A stretch of 64,000 nt of DNA from Haladaptatus sp. ZSTT2. GTDB taxonomy: Archaea > Halobacteriota > Halobacteria > Halobacteriales > Halococcaceae. Positions 45,028-53,925 of the stretch are shown one piece after another; the first letter of the stretch is position 1; the number at the start of each line of letters is the position of its first letter. The notes under the pieces are model-generated. The model saw only the letters and a list, made by a program, of their open reading frames with translations. It made no database searches and was not told where the DNA came from. A program made the translations under genes and the position numbers. The stretch spans positions 2,046,001 through 2,110,000 of the forward strand of contig NZ_JBAMHQ010000001.1 of assembly GCF_037081775.1 (NCBI RefSeq), read 5' to 3'.

Positions 45028-45387
45028 TCAGTCGTCGGCCGGTTCGATAATCGAGGTGTCGAGCCACTCGTTTGCCCAGCGTTCGATTTCCTCGAACACG
45101 GGAAACAGCGACGCGCCCTTCTCGGTCAGGCTGTAGTAGGTCGCCACAGGCGCGTCCTCTTCGAGTCGGCGGTTTACGAAGCCGGTCTCTTGGAGGTCAT
45201 CTAAGACACGAGAGAGGGTGCGCGAACTCGCATCGGTCGAGCGTTTGAGTTCGTTGAACCGCTTTTCGCCCTCTTGGAGGTCGTGGAGCACGATGAGTCG
45301 CCACTGGGAGCCAATCTGTTGGAGGGAGTCGATGACGACACACGCGTCCTCCGAATACTTCTCTTCGTCTGCGTCGTGACTTTGCAT
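45028..45387 (-). CDS. HxlR family winged-helix regulator
   Basis: 119 residues from ATG 45387 (MQSHDADEEKYSEDACVV); an ATG ten codons upstream at 45417 is the alternative. Central winged helix: IGSQWRLIVLHDLQEGEKRF, then RSTDASSRTLSRVLDDLQETGFV as recognition helix and wing. HxlR proteins often sense oxidants or aldehydes through a cysteine; here C at DACVVIDS near residue 15 could do so, and the thioredoxin gene directly follows on the same strand. Confidence 0.88.
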   Translation of the reverse strand: MQSHDADEEKYSEDACVVIDSLQQIGSQWRLIVLHDLQEGEKRFNELKRSTDASSRTLSRVLDDLQETGFVNRRLEEDAPVATYYSLTEKGASLFPVFEEIERWANEWLDTSIIEPADD

Positions 45388-45488
45388 GTCGGTCTCTACG
45401 CTGTTCTGTGCACCCAACCACTATAGAGATTCGGATTAGAACCAGGTTGCAAAATGAAACTGAATGCGTTCGGCTGGTTGCGCCGCGA

Positions 45489-46457
45489 TTAGGCTGTCGC
45501 GGCGTCCTGGTCTATTTTCAGAAGTTCGCGGTAGCGGTTGCGGATGGTGACTTCGCTGATGTCTGCGACCTCGCTCACTTCTGCCTGCGTAATCTCGGCG
45601 TTCGTGAGCAGGCCAGCGGCGTAAATCGACGCCGCGGCGAGGCCGACCGGCGACTTGCCGCTCAGAATCCCTTCATGCTTTGCGGTTTCGAGCAGTTGGC
45701 GGGCGCGCCGTTCGGTTTCGTCGCTCACGTCTAAGCCGGAGGCAAAGCGGCCGACGTAGCTGACGGGGTCTGGCGGCGCAATCTGCAAGTCGAGTTCGCG
45801 GACGATGTAGCGGTAGGCGCGCTGGAACTCCATCTCATCGACGCGCGTGACGGCGGCCACTTCGTCTACGGTTCGTGGATTGCCCGCCTGTCGGGCGGCG
45901 GCGTGGAGCGACCCGGTCGCCATGCCTTCGATGGACCGACCGGGGAGCAGGTCTTCTTCGAGGGCGCGTCGATAGATGACCGACGCCGTCTCGCGGATGG
46001 CTTTCGGGAGGCCAAGCGCACTCGCCATGCGGTCGATTTCACCGAGGGCTTGCCGGAGGTTGCGGTCGCGGGCGTTGCGGGTTTTCGTCCGGCGGTCCCA
46101 CATCCGCAGGCGGCCGAGCTGCTTTCGCTTTCGCGCGCTCAGCGTGTTCCCGCGGGCGTCACGGTCTTGCCAATCGATGGTGGTCGAAAGCCCCTTGTCG
46201 TGCATCATCTTCGTCATCGGCGCACCGACGCGGGACTTCTGGTTGCGCTCTGCCGAGTCGAACGCGCGCCACTCCGGGCCGCGGTCGAGTTCCGCTTCCT
46301 CGACGACGAGACCACACGACTCACAGTGGCGTTCGCCGTGTTCGTGGTCAGTCTTGAGCAGACTTCCACACTCGGGACAGGTCACCTCTGTTTCCGTACT
46401 GCGAGGTGGCGTGCGCTTCGTCTGTTCTGACTGATTGTATGAGGTTACTTGTTGCAC
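45489..46457 (-). CDS. tfb: transcription initiation factor TFB
   Basis: 322 residues from GTG 46457. N-terminal zinc ribbon with CPECG near 27 and CESCG near 45, B-reader/linker region GAPMTKMMHDKGLSTTIDW (about 78-96), then two cyclin-like core repeats (about 125-210 and 220-310). It recruits RNA polymerase to TATA-bound TBP. Haloarchaea have many TFBs that rewire gene sets. A TTGGT(N4)ACCAA repeat lies 76 bases upstream, also found before the divergent regulator. Confidence 0.95.
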   Translation of the reverse strand: MQQVTSYNQSEQTKRTPPRSTETEVTCPECGSLLKTDHEHGERHCESCGLVVEEAELDRGPEWRAFDSAERNQKSRVGAPMTKMMHDKGLSTTIDWQDRDARGNTLSARKRKQLGRLRMWDRRTKTRNARDRNLRQALGEIDRMASALGLPKAIRETASVIYRRALEEDLLPGRSIEGMATGSLHAAARQAGNPRTVDEVAAVTRVDEMEFQRAYRYIVRELDLQIAPPDPVSYVGRFASGLDVSDETERRARQLLETAKHEGILSGKSPVGLAAASIYAAGLLTNAEITQAEVSEVADISEVTIRNRYRELLKIDQDAATA

Positions 46458-46532
46458 GGGAATGAGGGATTGGAGGTTGGTGGGCGTGTCAATACATGCA
46501 TTGCTCAGGACTGTTTCGGGTTATATCCTCGC

Positions 46533-46546
46533 TTGGTATACACCAA
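46533..46546. promoter_or_regulatory. inverted repeat TTGGT-N4-ACCAA, copy 1 (tfb side)
   Basis: TTGGTATACACCAA, 76 bases upstream of the tfb start. Same half-sites, spacing and flanking A as copy 2 before the HTH-10 gene. The shared element between two divergent regulators suggests one factor, plausibly the HTH-10 protein itself, binds both. Confidence 0.6.
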
Positions 46547-46675
46547 ATAACATCGATGACACCTGCTTACCGTGACGTGACTACCATTTCAAATTCTGCG
46601 TTTCTACGGCAACTACAGCCGAAATTCGCGTGATATGCGAACGTACGATGATTCCGGCACCGATACGCTCTTAGG

Positions 46676-46689
46676 TTGGTGTGTACCAA
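46676..46689. promoter_or_regulatory. inverted repeat TTGGT-N4-ACCAA, copy 2 (HTH-10 side)
   Basis: TTGGTGTGTACCAA ends nine bases before ATG 46699, so it would overlap the start of transcription of a leaderless or short-leader mRNA: a good place for autorepression. Confidence 0.6.
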
Positions 46690-46698
46690 AGATAGTCA

Positions 46699-47418
46699 AT
46701 GAGAGAGTTCGTCTTCAGCCTCACCTACGAACCGGGGGCCGACCCCGTCGCTGACGTGTTTATGGAGTATCCGGCCGCCCTCGCAAAATCCCTCGACTGT
46801 GCGGTTGCCGGAAACAACATGTGGCGACTCGACCGCATCACCGGGCCGGAAGCGGCGGTGTCGAAACTCACCGACTTGCTCACCGACGCCTCTCGGTGCA
46901 ACGAGTGTCTGAACGACCCGACGTGTGATTCCTACCGCGAACACGAACTGCTCGCCGCCGACACGACGAGCGCCACCATCTACACCTACCGCCAAGGGAT
47001 AGAAGAGTGTCGCACCCTGCCGACGCTCGCCCACGAACACCTCGGCCCGGGCCTGCTCTACGAAACCCAACGCCGCGGCGACTCCTACGAGTGGCGCATC
47101 CTCATGCGCTCTGACGGGAGTGTCGGCGAACTGTACGACGCCGTGCAAGCCGAACTCTCTGATGGCGTCAACGTGAACCTCTCACACCTCTCGAATCCGA
47201 CTCACTGGACTGATGAGGCCATCACCGCCTGCGAACTCCCGTTCGAACAGCGCCAAGTGCTCGAACTCGCCGTCGCAAACGGCTACTACGAAACTCCTCG
47301 CAAGACGACACTCTCAGAACTCGCAGACGAAATCGACGTGCCCCAATCGACCCTGCAGTATCGCCTCCAGCGCGCCGAATCGTGGCTGGCAACCGGCTTC
47401 GTAAACGAGTGTCTCTAA
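46699..47418 (+). CDS. bacterio-opsin-activator type HTH-10 regulator
   Basis: 239 residues. The C-terminal HTH-10 domain (about 170-235) is clear: LPFEQRQVLELAVANGYYETPRKTTLSELADEIDVPQSTLQYRLQRAE in outline. The N-terminal half carries cysteines in DASRCNECLNDPTCDSY (about 63-79) with four-Cys spacing that could bind zinc, an Fe-S cluster or sense oxidants. Divergent from tfb, with a shared repeat before both. Confidence 0.88.
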   Translation: MREFVFSLTYEPGADPVADVFMEYPAALAKSLDCAVAGNNMWRLDRITGPEAAVSKLTDLLTDASRCNECLNDPTCDSYREHELLAADTTSATIYTYRQGIEECRTLPTLAHEHLGPGLLYETQRRGDSYEWRILMRSDGSVGELYDAVQAELSDGVNVNLSHLSNPTHWTDEAITACELPFEQRQVLELAVANGYYETPRKTTLSELADEIDVPQSTLQYRLQRAESWLATGFVNECL

Positions 47419-47466
47419 CTGGGTGACGGTTATCGTTGCTCACCGCCTACGTCTCTGTGACAAATC

Positions 47467-47925
47467 ATGAGCGATGCACTTCCCGACATTGGCCAGGGGC
47501 TTCACATGACCCGCCCGGAGATCGTCGAGTTCCTCTACGCCCAGGGCGTCGGGACCCTCTCGTTTGCCACTGGCGGGCGTGCCTACGCCATTCCCGTCTC
47601 ATTCGCGTTCGACGGCACCGACCGCCTGTTTTTCGAACTCATCCAGTTCGGTGACGCGAGCAAGAAACTCACCTTCGCAGACGCCACCGAGGAGGCGTGT
47701 TTCGTCACCTTCGCCATTGACTCACCAGAGCGGTGGCAAAGCGTCATCGCAACCGGGCCGCTCGACCACGTCGAAGACGGCGAGTACGGCGACATGGACG
47801 CGCTCATGGACGACAACGCGTGGTACCCCAGTCTGTTTCCGGAGAGCGACGAGGTGACGACGATTCGTCGGGCCGTGCTCAGAATCGCGGACGTGACGGG
47901 ACGGAGAGGCCCCGACGCTGGGTAA
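47467..47925 (+). CDS. pyridoxamine 5'-phosphate oxidase-like flavin-binding protein
   Basis: 152 residues with the split-barrel FMN fold: an opening helix MTRPEIVEFLYAQGVGTLSFA, AYAIPVSFAFDG, a strand ELIQFGDASKKLTF (phosphate-binding region) and ACFVTFAID. Haloarchaea encode many such proteins; they bind FMN, F420 or heme and most functions are unknown. It precedes kynU by 35 bases on the same strand and could be co-transcribed. Confidence 0.85.
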   Translation: MSDALPDIGQGLHMTRPEIVEFLYAQGVGTLSFATGGRAYAIPVSFAFDGTDRLFFELIQFGDASKKLTFADATEEACFVTFAIDSPERWQSVIATGPLDHVEDGEYGDMDALMDDNAWYPSLFPESDEVTTIRRAVLRIADVTGRRGPDAG

Positions 47926-47960
47926 TCAAACGCTTTCTCACAGCAGGCCGTGGGTCGCGT

Positions 47961-49226
47961 ATGGACACCTCGCTTTCTGCCGCCCGCGAACGCGATGCGG
48001 CCGACGACCTCGCCCACCTGCGCGAGCGGTTTCACACGCGCGAAGACGAGTGGTACATGGACGGCAATTCACTCGGCCTCGCCTCCACTGACGCAGAACG
48101 CACCCTCTCTATGGCAGTCGATGAGTGGCGTGACCTCGCCATCCGCGGCTGGACGGACGCAGACCCAGACTGGTTTCACTACGGCGAGCAGTTGGGCGCA
48201 CGCCTCGCCTCGCTCGTCGGCGCATCGCCCGACGAAGTCGTCGTCGCCAATTCCACGACGGTCAACATCCACACGCTTATCGGCACCTTTCTTGCAGACA
48301 ATCAGGGCACCGTCGTCGTAAACGACCTCGACTTCCCGACCGACCACTACGCCATCCAGTCACAACTCCGCGCGCACGGACTCGACCCCGACGACCAGCT
48401 CAGGGTGGTCGAAAGCCGCGACGGGCGCACCATCGACGAAGCCGACATCGAGGCGGCCATCGACGACGACACAGCCATCGTGTTCATGCCCTCGGTCCTG
48501 TATCGCAGCGGCCAGTTGCTCGACGTAGAACGCATCACGCAGGCGGCCCACGACCACGACGCGCTCGCCGGATTCGACCTCGCCCACTCGGTCGGCGCAC
48601 TCACCCACGACCTATCGAAATGGGACGTGGACTTCGCTGTCTGGTGTTCCTACAAGTACCTGAACGCCGGACCGGGGGCTATCGCGGGCCTCTACGTTAA
48701 CGCTCGGCACTTTGGCACGACGCCCGCGCTCGCCGGCTGGTGGGGCCACGACAAGGCAACGCAGTTCGAGATGCGCCACGAGTTTACGCCCGCAGCTTCG
48801 GCGGGTGCGTGGCAAATCGGCACCATCCCGATTCTTTCTGCTGCCCCGCTCTCTGGCGCGCTCGACATTTTCGAGGAAACCACAATCGAGGCGGTCAGAG
48901 AAAAATCGCTCGCACTCACTGACTTCCTCGTTGCGCTGGCCGACGCGGAACTGGTGTCGCGTGGATTTACGGTCGGCACGCCCCGCGACCACGCCCGCCG
49001 CGGCGGGCACATCGCGCTCGAACACGACGAGGCTTACCGTATTTCGCTCGCGCTCAAAGCGCGCGGCGTCATCGTCGATTTCAGGCCGCCGAACGTCGTC
49101 AGGGTGTGTCCGGCCCCGCTCTATTCGACGTTCGAAGACGTGTGGCACGTCGTGGACGTGCTCGCGGAAATCGTAGACGACGTTGCATATGCAAGGTTCA
49201 AACCGCGACAGGGCGGCGTCACCTGA
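47961..49226 (+). CDS. kynU: kynureninase
   Basis: 421 residues from ATG 47961; an open frame upstream overlaps the preceding gene. A PLP class V fold with opening FHTREDEWYMDGNSLGL typical of kynureninase, DFPTDHYAIQSQLRAHGL, GFDLAHSVGAL and the PLP lysine in WCSYKYLNAGPGAIAGLYV (about 220-238). It splits kynurenine to anthranilate and alanine. No tryptophan dioxygenase or formamidase gene is here; instead an amino-acid permease and a binding protein follow, so imported kynurenine could be the substrate. Confidence 0.9.
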   Translation: MDTSLSAARERDAADDLAHLRERFHTREDEWYMDGNSLGLASTDAERTLSMAVDEWRDLAIRGWTDADPDWFHYGEQLGARLASLVGASPDEVVVANSTTVNIHTLIGTFLADNQGTVVVNDLDFPTDHYAIQSQLRAHGLDPDDQLRVVESRDGRTIDEADIEAAIDDDTAIVFMPSVLYRSGQLLDVERITQAAHDHDALAGFDLAHSVGALTHDLSKWDVDFAVWCSYKYLNAGPGAIAGLYVNARHFGTTPALAGWWGHDKATQFEMRHEFTPAASAGAWQIGTIPILSAAPLSGALDIFEETTIEAVREKSLALTDFLVALADAELVSRGFTVGTPRDHARRGGHIALEHDEAYRISLALKARGVIVDFRPPNVVRVCPAPLYSTFEDVWHVVDVLAEIVDDVAYARFKPRQGGVT

Positions 49227-49330
49227 AGCGTTGGCCATAGCCATTAATGGAGTCCCAATCGTCCTGCCCGACACACGGACGGTGGGGAATCGGTTGACGA
49301 CCGATGAGCGGTTGCAGACGAACACAGAAA

Positions 49331-50638
49331 ATGGGACAGCTTTCACTCAAAGAAGCGGTCGCGATGGCGCTCGGCGGGATGATCGGCGGCGGAATTTACT
49401 CAGCGTTCGGTATCGTCGTCGCCATCTCCGGAGACGTGGCGTGGCTCGCGTGGCTCACCGCGGGTATCGTCGCCATGTGCGCAGGGTACAGCTACGTCAA
49501 ACTGAACGGCCTCGTGGACGACCACGGGGGCGCACCGACCTACATCGAGGAGCTGGTGGGCAACTCGACGCTCGCCGGCATGACCGGGTGGACCCTCCTG
49601 TTCGGGTACGTCGGGTCGATGGCGCTCTACGCCTACGCCTTCTCCTCGTTTTTCTCGGAACTTATCGGCCGACTCCACCTGTCTGGGATTCCCGTGGCGA
49701 ACGCCGTCTCGGTGCTCCTCATTGGCGTGTTCGTCGGCCTCAACCTCATCGGCGCGTCCGAGACGGGGAAAGCAGAGGACGTTCTCACCTTCATCAAGGT
49801 GGTCGTCATCGGCATCTTCGGCCTCTGGGGGGTGTACCACGCCTTTCACGTCCAGAAACTCACCTTCGGTCTCTCCTCGATGTCGATTCGAGACCCCATC
49901 CTCGGCGCGGCGATGTCGTTCGTTGCGTTCCAAGGGTGGCAACTCCTCCTGTACGACCAGGACAAGTTCGAGAAGCCAAAAGCGAACATCAAGAAGGCCA
50001 TCTACATCTCGATTCCCGTGGCGACGGCGCTCTATATCCTCGTCGCGCTGACGACGGTGAGCCTGCTCAAAATTTCGACCATCGCCGTCTCGCCCGAGGT
50101 ATCGCTGCTGTACGCCGGCCTCCAGTTCATGGGGACCATCGGTGCGCTCATCATCGGCATCTCCGCGCTGTTCTCGACGGCGAGTGCGGTCAACGCCACC
50201 CTGTTTTCGAGCGCGCTGTTCTCCCGGAATCTCATCGACCGGGGCCTCTTGCCCGAGAAGATAGGCGGGAGTGGCGACGGTGAGATTCCAAAGCGCATCG
50301 TGGTCATCCTCGGCGTGCTGTCGGCCGGGTTCGCCGTGATGGGAAGTCTCAAGTCCATCACCTCCTTCGCCTCGCTGGCCTTCATCGCGGTGTTCGGCGG
50401 GATGAGCTACCTTGCGTTCGCCAAGCGCGACCAGCTAGACCTCCTCACGCCGATACCCATAGTTGGACTCGTGGGCACAGTGGCGTTCTTCCCGCTGTTG
50501 CTCTACGACCTCTATCTCAACAGTCCGGGGATGTTCGTCACCGTCCTCCTCATCGGGGTGGCGGTCATCGGCGTCGAACTGCTGTACTTCGAGCGAGAAC
50601 CAATCGAAGACGTGCTGCCGTGGCTGTCGGGTGAGTAA
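49331..50638 (+). CDS. APC superfamily amino-acid permease
   Basis: 435 residues from ATG 49331 (MGQLSLKEAVAMALGGMIGG GIY); twelve hydrophobic segments. The first unwound helix GGMIGGGIYSAFGIVV is the substrate-site signature of the family. Helix 6 and the loop FVAFQGWQLLLYDQDKFEKP look like the eukaryote-like amino-acid permease branch. It lies 104 bases after kynU and two bases before the binding-protein gene. Tryptophan, kynurenine or a related amino acid is the likely cargo by context. Confidence 0.87.
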   Translation: MGQLSLKEAVAMALGGMIGGGIYSAFGIVVAISGDVAWLAWLTAGIVAMCAGYSYVKLNGLVDDHGGAPTYIEELVGNSTLAGMTGWTLLFGYVGSMALYAYAFSSFFSELIGRLHLSGIPVANAVSVLLIGVFVGLNLIGASETGKAEDVLTFIKVVVIGIFGLWGVYHAFHVQKLTFGLSSMSIRDPILGAAMSFVAFQGWQLLLYDQDKFEKPKANIKKAIYISIPVATALYILVALTTVSLLKISTIAVSPEVSLLYAGLQFMGTIGALIIGISALFSTASAVNATLFSSALFSRNLIDRGLLPEKIGGSGDGEIPKRIVVILGVLSAGFAVMGSLKSITSFASLAFIAVFGGMSYLAFAKRDQLDLLTPIPIVGLVGTVAFFPLLLYDLYLNSPGMFVTVLLIGVAVIGVELLYFEREPIEDVLPWLSGE

Positions 50639-50640
50639 TC

Positions 50641-52215
50641 ATGTCTGAAAACAGTGTTCTCAGCAGACGTACCGTCCTCAAAGGAGTCGGCAGCCTCGCG
50701 GGCGTTTCGGCGCTCGCAGGCTGTTCGAGCGTGCTCGGAACTGACGCAAACGCGTCCATCCGGTATGCACAGGCGCTCGCACCGAAGTCACTCGACCCGG
50801 TTCGGCTTGCAGACCCGTGGTCTGCGTCCGTGGCGACGAACGTGTTCGAGGGCTTGTATCGCTACGACCACGACATGAACCTCGTCCCGGAACTCGCGGC
50901 GGGGACGCCAATGGTCGAAGGGGAGGATAAGATCCACGTTGTGAAACTCACCGACGGGGCGACATTCCAGGACGGCACCGCGGTCACCGCCGAGGACGTG
51001 GCCTACTCGTATCGCGCCGTCCGCGAGGAGGAGCGCCCCGGTATGTGGCAGGTGCGGCCCATCGACCACATCGAGGTCCGCGACGAGCAGACGGTGGCGT
51101 TCCACCTCAAGAACCCCTACCCGGCGATGGACCACGCTCTGACTCGTGGAATCGTGCCCAAGGCGGTGCGCGAGTCGAACCCCGAAAAGTTCGCGCACGA
51201 GAAACCGGTTGGCTCCGGCCCCTACGAGGTGGAGACGGCCAAACCCGGCGAGCACGTCTCGCTCACCCACTGGACGGAGTATTGGGGCGAGACAAACCCG
51301 TCACTTGAACACGCGCGATTCGTCCAGAACCACTCGGACCTCGCCCGGACGACGAGTCTGAAGACGGGGCAAAACGACATCGTAGAGCGCGTCAATCCGC
51401 GGCTCTGGAGCGTGACACAAAACCTCTCGAACGCGGACACGGTTCTACAGGAAGGCTACCTCGCCCACTACATCGGCTTCAACTGCAACGAGGGGCCGAC
51501 GGCTGACCCGAAGGTTCGCAAGGCAATCGACTCCCTCGTGGACCTCGACACGGTGACCGAGACCTTCGTCGGCCCGGTCGGCCGTCGTCAGTACGGCCTG
51601 CTCCCACCGCAACTGGCCGCCGAGTGGGACCTGCCGGTCGAGGAGTGGCAGTCGATTCCGCGCGCGAAGAACAAGGAGAAGGCAAAACAGCTGTTGAAGG
51701 AGGCAGACGTGGGCAACTGGGCACCGACGATTGCCGTACCGAAACACGACCTGTTGCGGGAGAAAATCGCCGAAGAACTCGCCCACGGCCTTGCCGAAAT
51801 CGGGTTTTACCGCGCTCGCACCGAGAAGTACCCGTGGAAGCAGTTCCGCGAGAAAATCGTCTCGGGGAGTCCCAGTGAGTACAACATCTTCGTGGACGCG
51901 TGGGCGGGCGGCCCGGATCCGGACACCTACCTCTACCCGCTGTTCCACGAGAACGCAGAGGGGCGAACCAACGGGACGTTCTACCAGAACGAGGACGTGA
52001 TGAACGTCCTGCGCGACGCCCGCCGCACGACGGACGACGAAACGCGCCGCGACCTGTACGAGTCGGCCACGCGCACCCTCCTCACAGAGCGGGTGGCGTT
52101 GCCGGCGTTCACGCTCGACAACTCCTTTGGAGTCTCGTCGGGAATCGAGGGTTTCGGCCCGCACCCATTCCCCGGGGAGAATCCTCGGCTCGAAACCATC
52201 GAATCGACCGAGTGA
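50641..52215 (+). CDS. family 5 substrate-binding lipoprotein without its ABC transporter
   Basis: 524 residues. Twin-arginine signal with lipobox: SRRTVLKGVGSLAGVSALAGC, lipid cysteine at residue 28. The extracellular part is a peptide/nickel-type family 5 solute-binding fold (ALAPKSLDPVRL, FQDGTAVTAEDVAYSYR, VGSGPYEVE, AWAGGPDPDTYLYPLF near 415). Family members normally serve DppBCDF-like importers, none of which is here. The gene is two bases after the APC permease, so it may deliver ligand to that permease or to an importer elsewhere. Confidence 0.9.
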   Translation: MSENSVLSRRTVLKGVGSLAGVSALAGCSSVLGTDANASIRYAQALAPKSLDPVRLADPWSASVATNVFEGLYRYDHDMNLVPELAAGTPMVEGEDKIHVVKLTDGATFQDGTAVTAEDVAYSYRAVREEERPGMWQVRPIDHIEVRDEQTVAFHLKNPYPAMDHALTRGIVPKAVRESNPEKFAHEKPVGSGPYEVETAKPGEHVSLTHWTEYWGETNPSLEHARFVQNHSDLARTTSLKTGQNDIVERVNPRLWSVTQNLSNADTVLQEGYLAHYIGFNCNEGPTADPKVRKAIDSLVDLDTVTETFVGPVGRRQYGLLPPQLAAEWDLPVEEWQSIPRAKNKEKAKQLLKEADVGNWAPTIAVPKHDLLREKIAEELAHGLAEIGFYRARTEKYPWKQFREKIVSGSPSEYNIFVDAWAGGPDPDTYLYPLFHENAEGRTNGTFYQNEDVMNVLRDARRTTDDETRRDLYESATRTLLTERVALPAFTLDNSFGVSSGIEGFGPHPFPGENPRLETIESTE

Positions 52216-52303
52216 GCGTGCGTGGGCGAGTGACGTTGGGATCACCGAGTGGCTCCGCCGTCTGCGAAGGTATTTTCGTACCCATTTCGTAGATGGTAGC
52301 AAC

Positions 52304-53278
52304 GTGACCTCAGATTTCGAACCGACGGGAGGCATTCACCACGTCACGGCTCTCGCGAGCGACCCGCAGCGAAACGTCGACTTCTATACCGAGACGCTTG
52401 GGCTGCGTCTCGTAAAGCAGAGTGTGAATCAAGACGAAGTTCACACTTATCACCTGTTCTACGGTGATGGCATCGGCTCTACTGGTACCTCAATGACCTT
52501 CTTCCCTATCGAACACGCCCGACAGGGGCGCGTTGGAAGTGGCCAAGTGCAGACGGTGGCGTTCCTCATCGACCCAGACGCAGTCGAGTTCTGGGTCGAG
52601 CGCTTTTCGGCCCTCGGCGTCGATTACGCAGCCCCCGAAACACGCGGCGACGAGACGGTCATTCCGCTTCGCGACCCCGACGGCCTGCAACTCGAACTCG
52701 TCGCCCACCCCGACGCGCCAGCGGGCAACCCGTGGGAACACAGCCCGGTTCCCGACGCCCACCAGATTCGTGGCTTTTTCGGCGTGACGCTCGCGCTCCA
52801 CACCGCCGGGCCGACGGCCGACTTACTCGAAGCGATGGGCTATGCGCGCGTAGGCGACATCGACGCAGCGCGCACGCGATTCCGGGCAGACGGCGACCTC
52901 GGTTTCGTCGTTGACATCATCGCAAATGAAGAACGCGGCCGTGGCGCCCCCGGCGCGGGCACCGTCCACCACGTCGCCTTTCGCGTCCCTGACGACGACA
53001 CCCACGAACAGTGGCGACAGGCACTCATCGCGCGCAATCTCAACGTCACGGACGTTATCGACCGCAAGTGGTTCCACTCGATTTACTTCCGCGAACCCGG
53101 CGGCGTCCTGTTCGAGATTGCGACCGAAAACCCCGGCTACACCGTAGACGAAGAACTTGCGGCCCTCGGCACGCACCTCGTCCTCCCCGAGTGGCTCGAA
53201 GGCCGCCGCAGCGAAATCGAGTCGAAACTCACCCCCCTCGACATCTCCCGTCCGGCAACGATGGAGGCAGACCAATGA
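52304..53278 (+). CDS. ring-cleaving dioxygenase, MhqO-like
   Basis: 324 residues from GTG 52304; a GGTATTTTCG box about 30 bases upstream supports this start. Two vicinal-oxygen-chelate (glyoxalase-like) modules: GGIHHVTALASDPQRNVDFY at the start (metal His) and GTVHHVAFRVPDDDTH near 218, with FREPGGVLFEIATENPG supplying the second-metal-side Glu. It probably opens quinone or hydroquinone rings. Overlaps the hydrolase gene by ATGA, as in the Bacillus mhqO/mhqD type arrangement. Confidence 0.87.
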   Translation: MTSDFEPTGGIHHVTALASDPQRNVDFYTETLGLRLVKQSVNQDEVHTYHLFYGDGIGSTGTSMTFFPIEHARQGRVGSGQVQTVAFLIDPDAVEFWVERFSALGVDYAAPETRGDETVIPLRDPDGLQLELVAHPDAPAGNPWEHSPVPDAHQIRGFFGVTLALHTAGPTADLLEAMGYARVGDIDAARTRFRADGDLGFVVDIIANEERGRGAPGAGTVHHVAFRVPDDDTHEQWRQALIARNLNVTDVIDRKWFHSIYFREPGGVLFEIATENPGYTVDEELAALGTHLVLPEWLEGRRSEIESKLTPLDISRPATMEADQ

Positions 53279-53925
53279 GCGAAACTGACACCCACCCACA
53301 CCAAGGCCAGCCAGTATCGACTGCAGGAACACCACTCGAAGAGGCAGACGCCGCCGTCATCTTACTCCACGGCCGCGGAGCCATGGCGACAGGCATCCTC
53401 GAACTCGGCGGCCAACTCGCCATCGATAACGTGGCCTATCTCGCGCCACAGGCCGCGAACAACACGTGGTATCCCTATTCGTTCATGAACCACATCTCGA
53501 CCAACGAGCCACACCTCACCTCTGCGCTCCAACTCGTCGATGAGTTGCTCACAGAGATTGCAGACGCTGGCATCCCACCGGAGAAAACGATGCTCATTGG
53601 TTTCTCACAGGGGGGGTGTCTCGCCTGTGAATACATGGCTCGCAACCCCAAACGCTACGGCGGACTGGCTGGCCTGAGCGCGGGCCTCATTGGGCCACGC
53701 GGCACGCCGTGGGACTACGAAGGTGACCTCGAAGGCACGCCCGTGTTCCTCGGGTGCAGCGACTCAGACCCACACATCCCACTCGACCGCGTCGAAGAGA
53801 CGACGAAAATCCTCACCGACCTCGGCGCAGAGGTAGACGAACGCATCTACAGAAGCATGGGTCACACCGTAAACGAAGACGAAATCGACGCCGTCCGCGA
53901 ACTCGTTGCGAGCCTCGTCGCGTAA
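53275..53925 (+). CDS. alpha/beta hydrolase, MhqD/carboxylesterase type
   Basis: 216 residues from ATG 53275 in the ATGA overlap. Oxyanion region AVILLHGRGAMATGI near 27; nucleophile Ser in MLIGFSQGGCLACEY (near 115); Asp in LGCSDSDPHIPL (near 163) and His in RSMGHTVNEDE (near 194) complete the triad. Family members are esterases or phospholipases that act with the ring-cleaving dioxygenase on quinone-derived products. Ends at the base before the convergent ABC ATPase stop. Confidence 0.9.
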   Translation: MSETDTHPHQGQPVSTAGTPLEEADAAVILLHGRGAMATGILELGGQLAIDNVAYLAPQAANNTWYPYSFMNHISTNEPHLTSALQLVDELLTEIADAGIPPEKTMLIGFSQGGCLACEYMARNPKRYGGLAGLSAGLIGPRGTPWDYEGDLEGTPVFLGCSDSDPHIPLDRVEETTKILTDLGAEVDERIYRSMGHTVNEDEIDAVRELVASLVA

